The notes beneath the pieces were generated by a model. It was not told the origin of the DNA. It was given only the letters and a program-made list of their open reading frames with translations, and did not search any database. Positions 62,440 through 64,000 of a DNA stretch of 64,000 nucleotides are shown here, piece after piece (the first letter of the stretch is position 1; each line of letters begins with the position of its first letter). The stretch is from Devosia sp. Root436 (GTDB lineage: Bacteria > Pseudomonadota > Alphaproteobacteria > Rhizobiales > Devosiaceae), in assembly GCF_001426345.1 (NCBI RefSeq), contig NZ_LMEM01000014.1:1-64000 (forward strand), given 5' to 3'. The translations under genes and the position numbers were made by a program.

Positions 62440-64000
62440 ATGACCGATACCGCCACGGGCGCCACCGAAACCGATTATTCGGCTACGCTTTTCCTGCCGG
62501 AAACCAATTTCCCCATGCGCGCCGGGCTGCCCGAGCGCGAGCCGGGCTGGCTCAAGCGCTGGGAAGAGATGGATATTTACGCCCTGCAGCGCGAGCAGGC
62601 CAAGGACCGGCCGCTCTTCACCCTGCATGATGGCCCGCCCTATGCCAATGGCAACATCCATATCGGACACGCCCTCAATAAGACGCTGAAGGATCTCGTC
62701 GCCCGCTCCATGCAGATGCTGGGCTACAACTCGGCCTATGTGCCGGGCTGGGACTGCCACGGCCTGCCCATCGAATGGAAGATCGAGGAACAGTACCGCG
62801 CCAAGGGCAAGGACAAGAACGACGTCCCCGTCGTCGAATTCCGCCAGGAATGCCGCACCTTTGCCGAGCAATGGGTCGATATCCAGCGCGAGGAATTCAA
62901 ACGCCTCGGCGTGCTGGGCGAGTGGGACAATCCCTACCTCACCATGAGCTTCGACGCCGAAGCCCAGATCGCCCGCGAGCTGATGAAGGTGGCGACGACG
63001 GGTCAGCTCTATCGCGGCTCAAAGCCCGTCATGTGGTCAGTGGTCGAGCGCACGGCGCTGGCCGAGGCCGAGATCGAATATGCGGATTACGAGAGCGACA
63101 CGATCTGGGTGAAGTTTCCTGTATCAAGGATACTCACCGTCGCGTCCGCCGCAAAAGAAGGTGCTGTGCCGAGCGCGGCGGAGCTAGCCATCGAACGGCG
63201 AGAGCACCTCACTGGCGCTAGCGTTGTGATCTGGACCACCACGCCCTGGACGATCCCAGCCAACAGAGCGATCTCCTATTCCTCCAAAATAGCGTACGGC
63301 GTCTATGAAGTGACGAAGGCCCCGGACGGCAACTGGGCCCGCGTCGGCGAAAAGTACATCGTAGCCGACAATCTAGCCGCCGAAGTCTTCGCCAAGGCAA
63401 AGGTTGAGGAGTCGGTACGACTGCAAGGCATTCCTGCTTCCGTCATGGCAGGTCTGTCGTGCCATCACCCCCTTCGCGGTCTGGCCGGCGGATACAATTT
63501 TGACGTCCCCCTCCTCGATGGCGAACACGTCACCGACGACGCCGGCACGGGGTTTGTTCACACCGCTCCGGGCCACGGCCTCGATGACTTCGGGATCTGG
63601 ATGGACTCCGCTCGTCTGCTGAATGAGCGCGGCATCGACACCGCCATCCCCTATGTCGTCGGCGACGACGGTTTCTACACCTCCGAAGCCCCCGGCTTCG
63701 AAGGCGCCCGCGTCATCGACGACAACGGCAAGAAGGGCGATGCCAATAACCGCGTCATCGCTGCCCTCGCCGAGCGCAACGCCATGGTCGCCCGCGGCCG
63801 CGTCAAGCACCAATACCCCCATTCCTGGCGCTCCAAGAAGCCGGTGATCTTCCGCAACACCCCGCAATGGTTCGTCTATATGGACCGGCCCATCGCCTCT
63901 TCCCCTTCTCCCCTTGAGGGAGAAGGTGCCCGAAGGGCGGATGAGGGGTCTCTTCCCGACACCCTCCGCGCCCGCGCCCTTGCCGCCATCGACGCCACCA
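62440..64000 (+). CDS. ileS: Isoleucyl-tRNA synthetase, N-terminal part (truncated by window end), with an in-frame repeat
   Basis: IleRS charges tRNA-Ile. The 520 codons seen have the class I HIGH motif (HIGH at 74-77), [15 protein letters not shown], and the CP1 editing domain with [16 protein letters not shown] and [17 protein letters not shown] lies beyond the window. Two oddities are visible. The segment at about 63112-63480 uses rare codons (AGG, AGA, ATA, CTA, GTA) not seen on either side. Residues about 488-506 ([19 protein letters not shown]) are the translation of a family A palindrome inserted in frame between [13 protein letters not shown] and [14 protein letters not shown]. Confidence 0.95.
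   Translation, partial: MTDTATGATETDYSATLFLPETNFPMRAGLPEREPGWLKRWEEMDIYALQREQAKDRPLFTLHDGPPYANGNIHIGHALNKTLKDLVARSMQMLGYNSAYVPGWDCHGLPIEWKIEEQYRAKGKDKNDVPVVEFRQECRTFAEQWVDIQREEFKRLGVLGEWDNPYLTMSFDAEAQIARELMKVATTGQLYRGSKPVMWSVVERTALAEAEIEYADYESDTIWVKFPVSRILTVASAAKEGAVPSAAELAIERREHLTGASVVIWTTTPWTIPANRAISYSSKIAYGVYEVTKAPDGNWARVGEKYIVADNLAAEVFAKAKVEESVRLQGIPASVMAGLSCHHPLRGLAGGYNFDVPLLDGEHVTDDAGTGFVHTAPGHGLDDFGIWMDSARLLNERGIDTAIPYVVGDDGFYTSEAPGFEGARVIDDNGKKGDANNRVIAALAERNAMVARGRVKHQYPHSWRSKKPVIFRNTPQWFVYMDRPIASSPSPLEGEGARRADEGSLPDTLRARALAAIDAT
63904..63950. repeat. Family A half-element inside ileS (copy 7)
   Basis: CCTTCTCCCCTTGAGGGAGA and then AGGTGCCCGAAGGGCGGATG are the same 47-base core as at 26890 and, with a small change, 18423. 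It is read in frame with no stop. It is the only copy in the window lying fully within a coding sequence. Confidence 0.85.

Overview
The window is high-GC chromosomal DNA from an alphaproteobacterium, most likely Hyphomicrobiales and probably Devosia or a close relative. The support is a tRNA-His without G-1, a divergent long HisRS, a HisZ plus short HisG pair, several families of rhizobial-type intergenic palindromes, a CIRCE-controlled groESL operon, and the style of the glycerol, alpha-glucoside and dipeptide gene sets. The genus is an inference. There is no phage, IS transposase or CRISPR. The window is mostly core and catabolic genes packed in short operons and interrupted by many palindromic repeats.

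Layout. 0.1-5 kb: glycerol use (glpD-glpK), a divergent AEC permease, and an ArsR/SRPBCC pair. 5-9 kb: an alpha-E/ATP-grasp pair and a 2-hydroxyacid dehydrogenase. 9-14.5 kb: a lipoprotein, a cupin, alpha-glucosidase 1, an AbrB-type membrane protein and an M20 amidohydrolase. 14.7-19.7 kb: etfBA, an aromatic aminotransferase, transaldolase and an Mrp ATPase. 19.7-23.4 kb: a MazE/PemK toxin-antitoxin pair, then GH1 beta-glucosidase and alpha-glucosidase 2 behind a LacI-type operator. 23.5-28.6 kb: a dipeptide ABC transporter. 28.7-31.4 kb: a ferric-iron ABC binding protein and permease. 31.5-34.1 kb: a histidine-kinase-like protein that has lost its phospho-acceptor histidine. 34.3 kb: tRNA-His. 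34.7-40 kb: an FkbM methyltransferase, a Tad/VWA protein, an L,D-transpeptidase, a single-domain receiver, Tag and a DUF1127 protein. 40.4-44 kb: hisS-hisZ-hisG. 44-47.4 kb: a GT2, a TauE-type permease, a Sel1 protein and a BrnA-like protein. 47.5-49.5 kb: groESL. 49.6-53.4 kb: small proteins, a DMT exporter and a secreted lyase-like protein. 53.4-57.6 kb: a sigma-54 activator, a ROK regulator and a degenerate EAL protein. 57.7-64 kb: a HAD phosphatase, ribF, a LuxR-type regulator, a small secreted protein, a GT-B glycosyltransferase and the first part of ileS.

How the genes work together. GlpK and GlpD convert glycerol to DHAP. The two GH13 enzymes and the GH1 enzyme hydrolyse imported oligosaccharides. 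EtfAB, the aminotransferase and transaldolase are central metabolism. HisZ and short HisG form the first enzyme of histidine synthesis, next to HisRS and not far from its unusual tRNA.

The most unusual theme is how palindromic repeats reach into genes. One copy lies in frame inside ileS. One appears to have split hisZ from hisG while keeping an ATGA-type translational relay through a 68-codon ORF. One supplies the stop codon of glpD, and another overlaps the start of the AbrB-type gene. Six of six full-length copies of the main family lie between co-directional genes.
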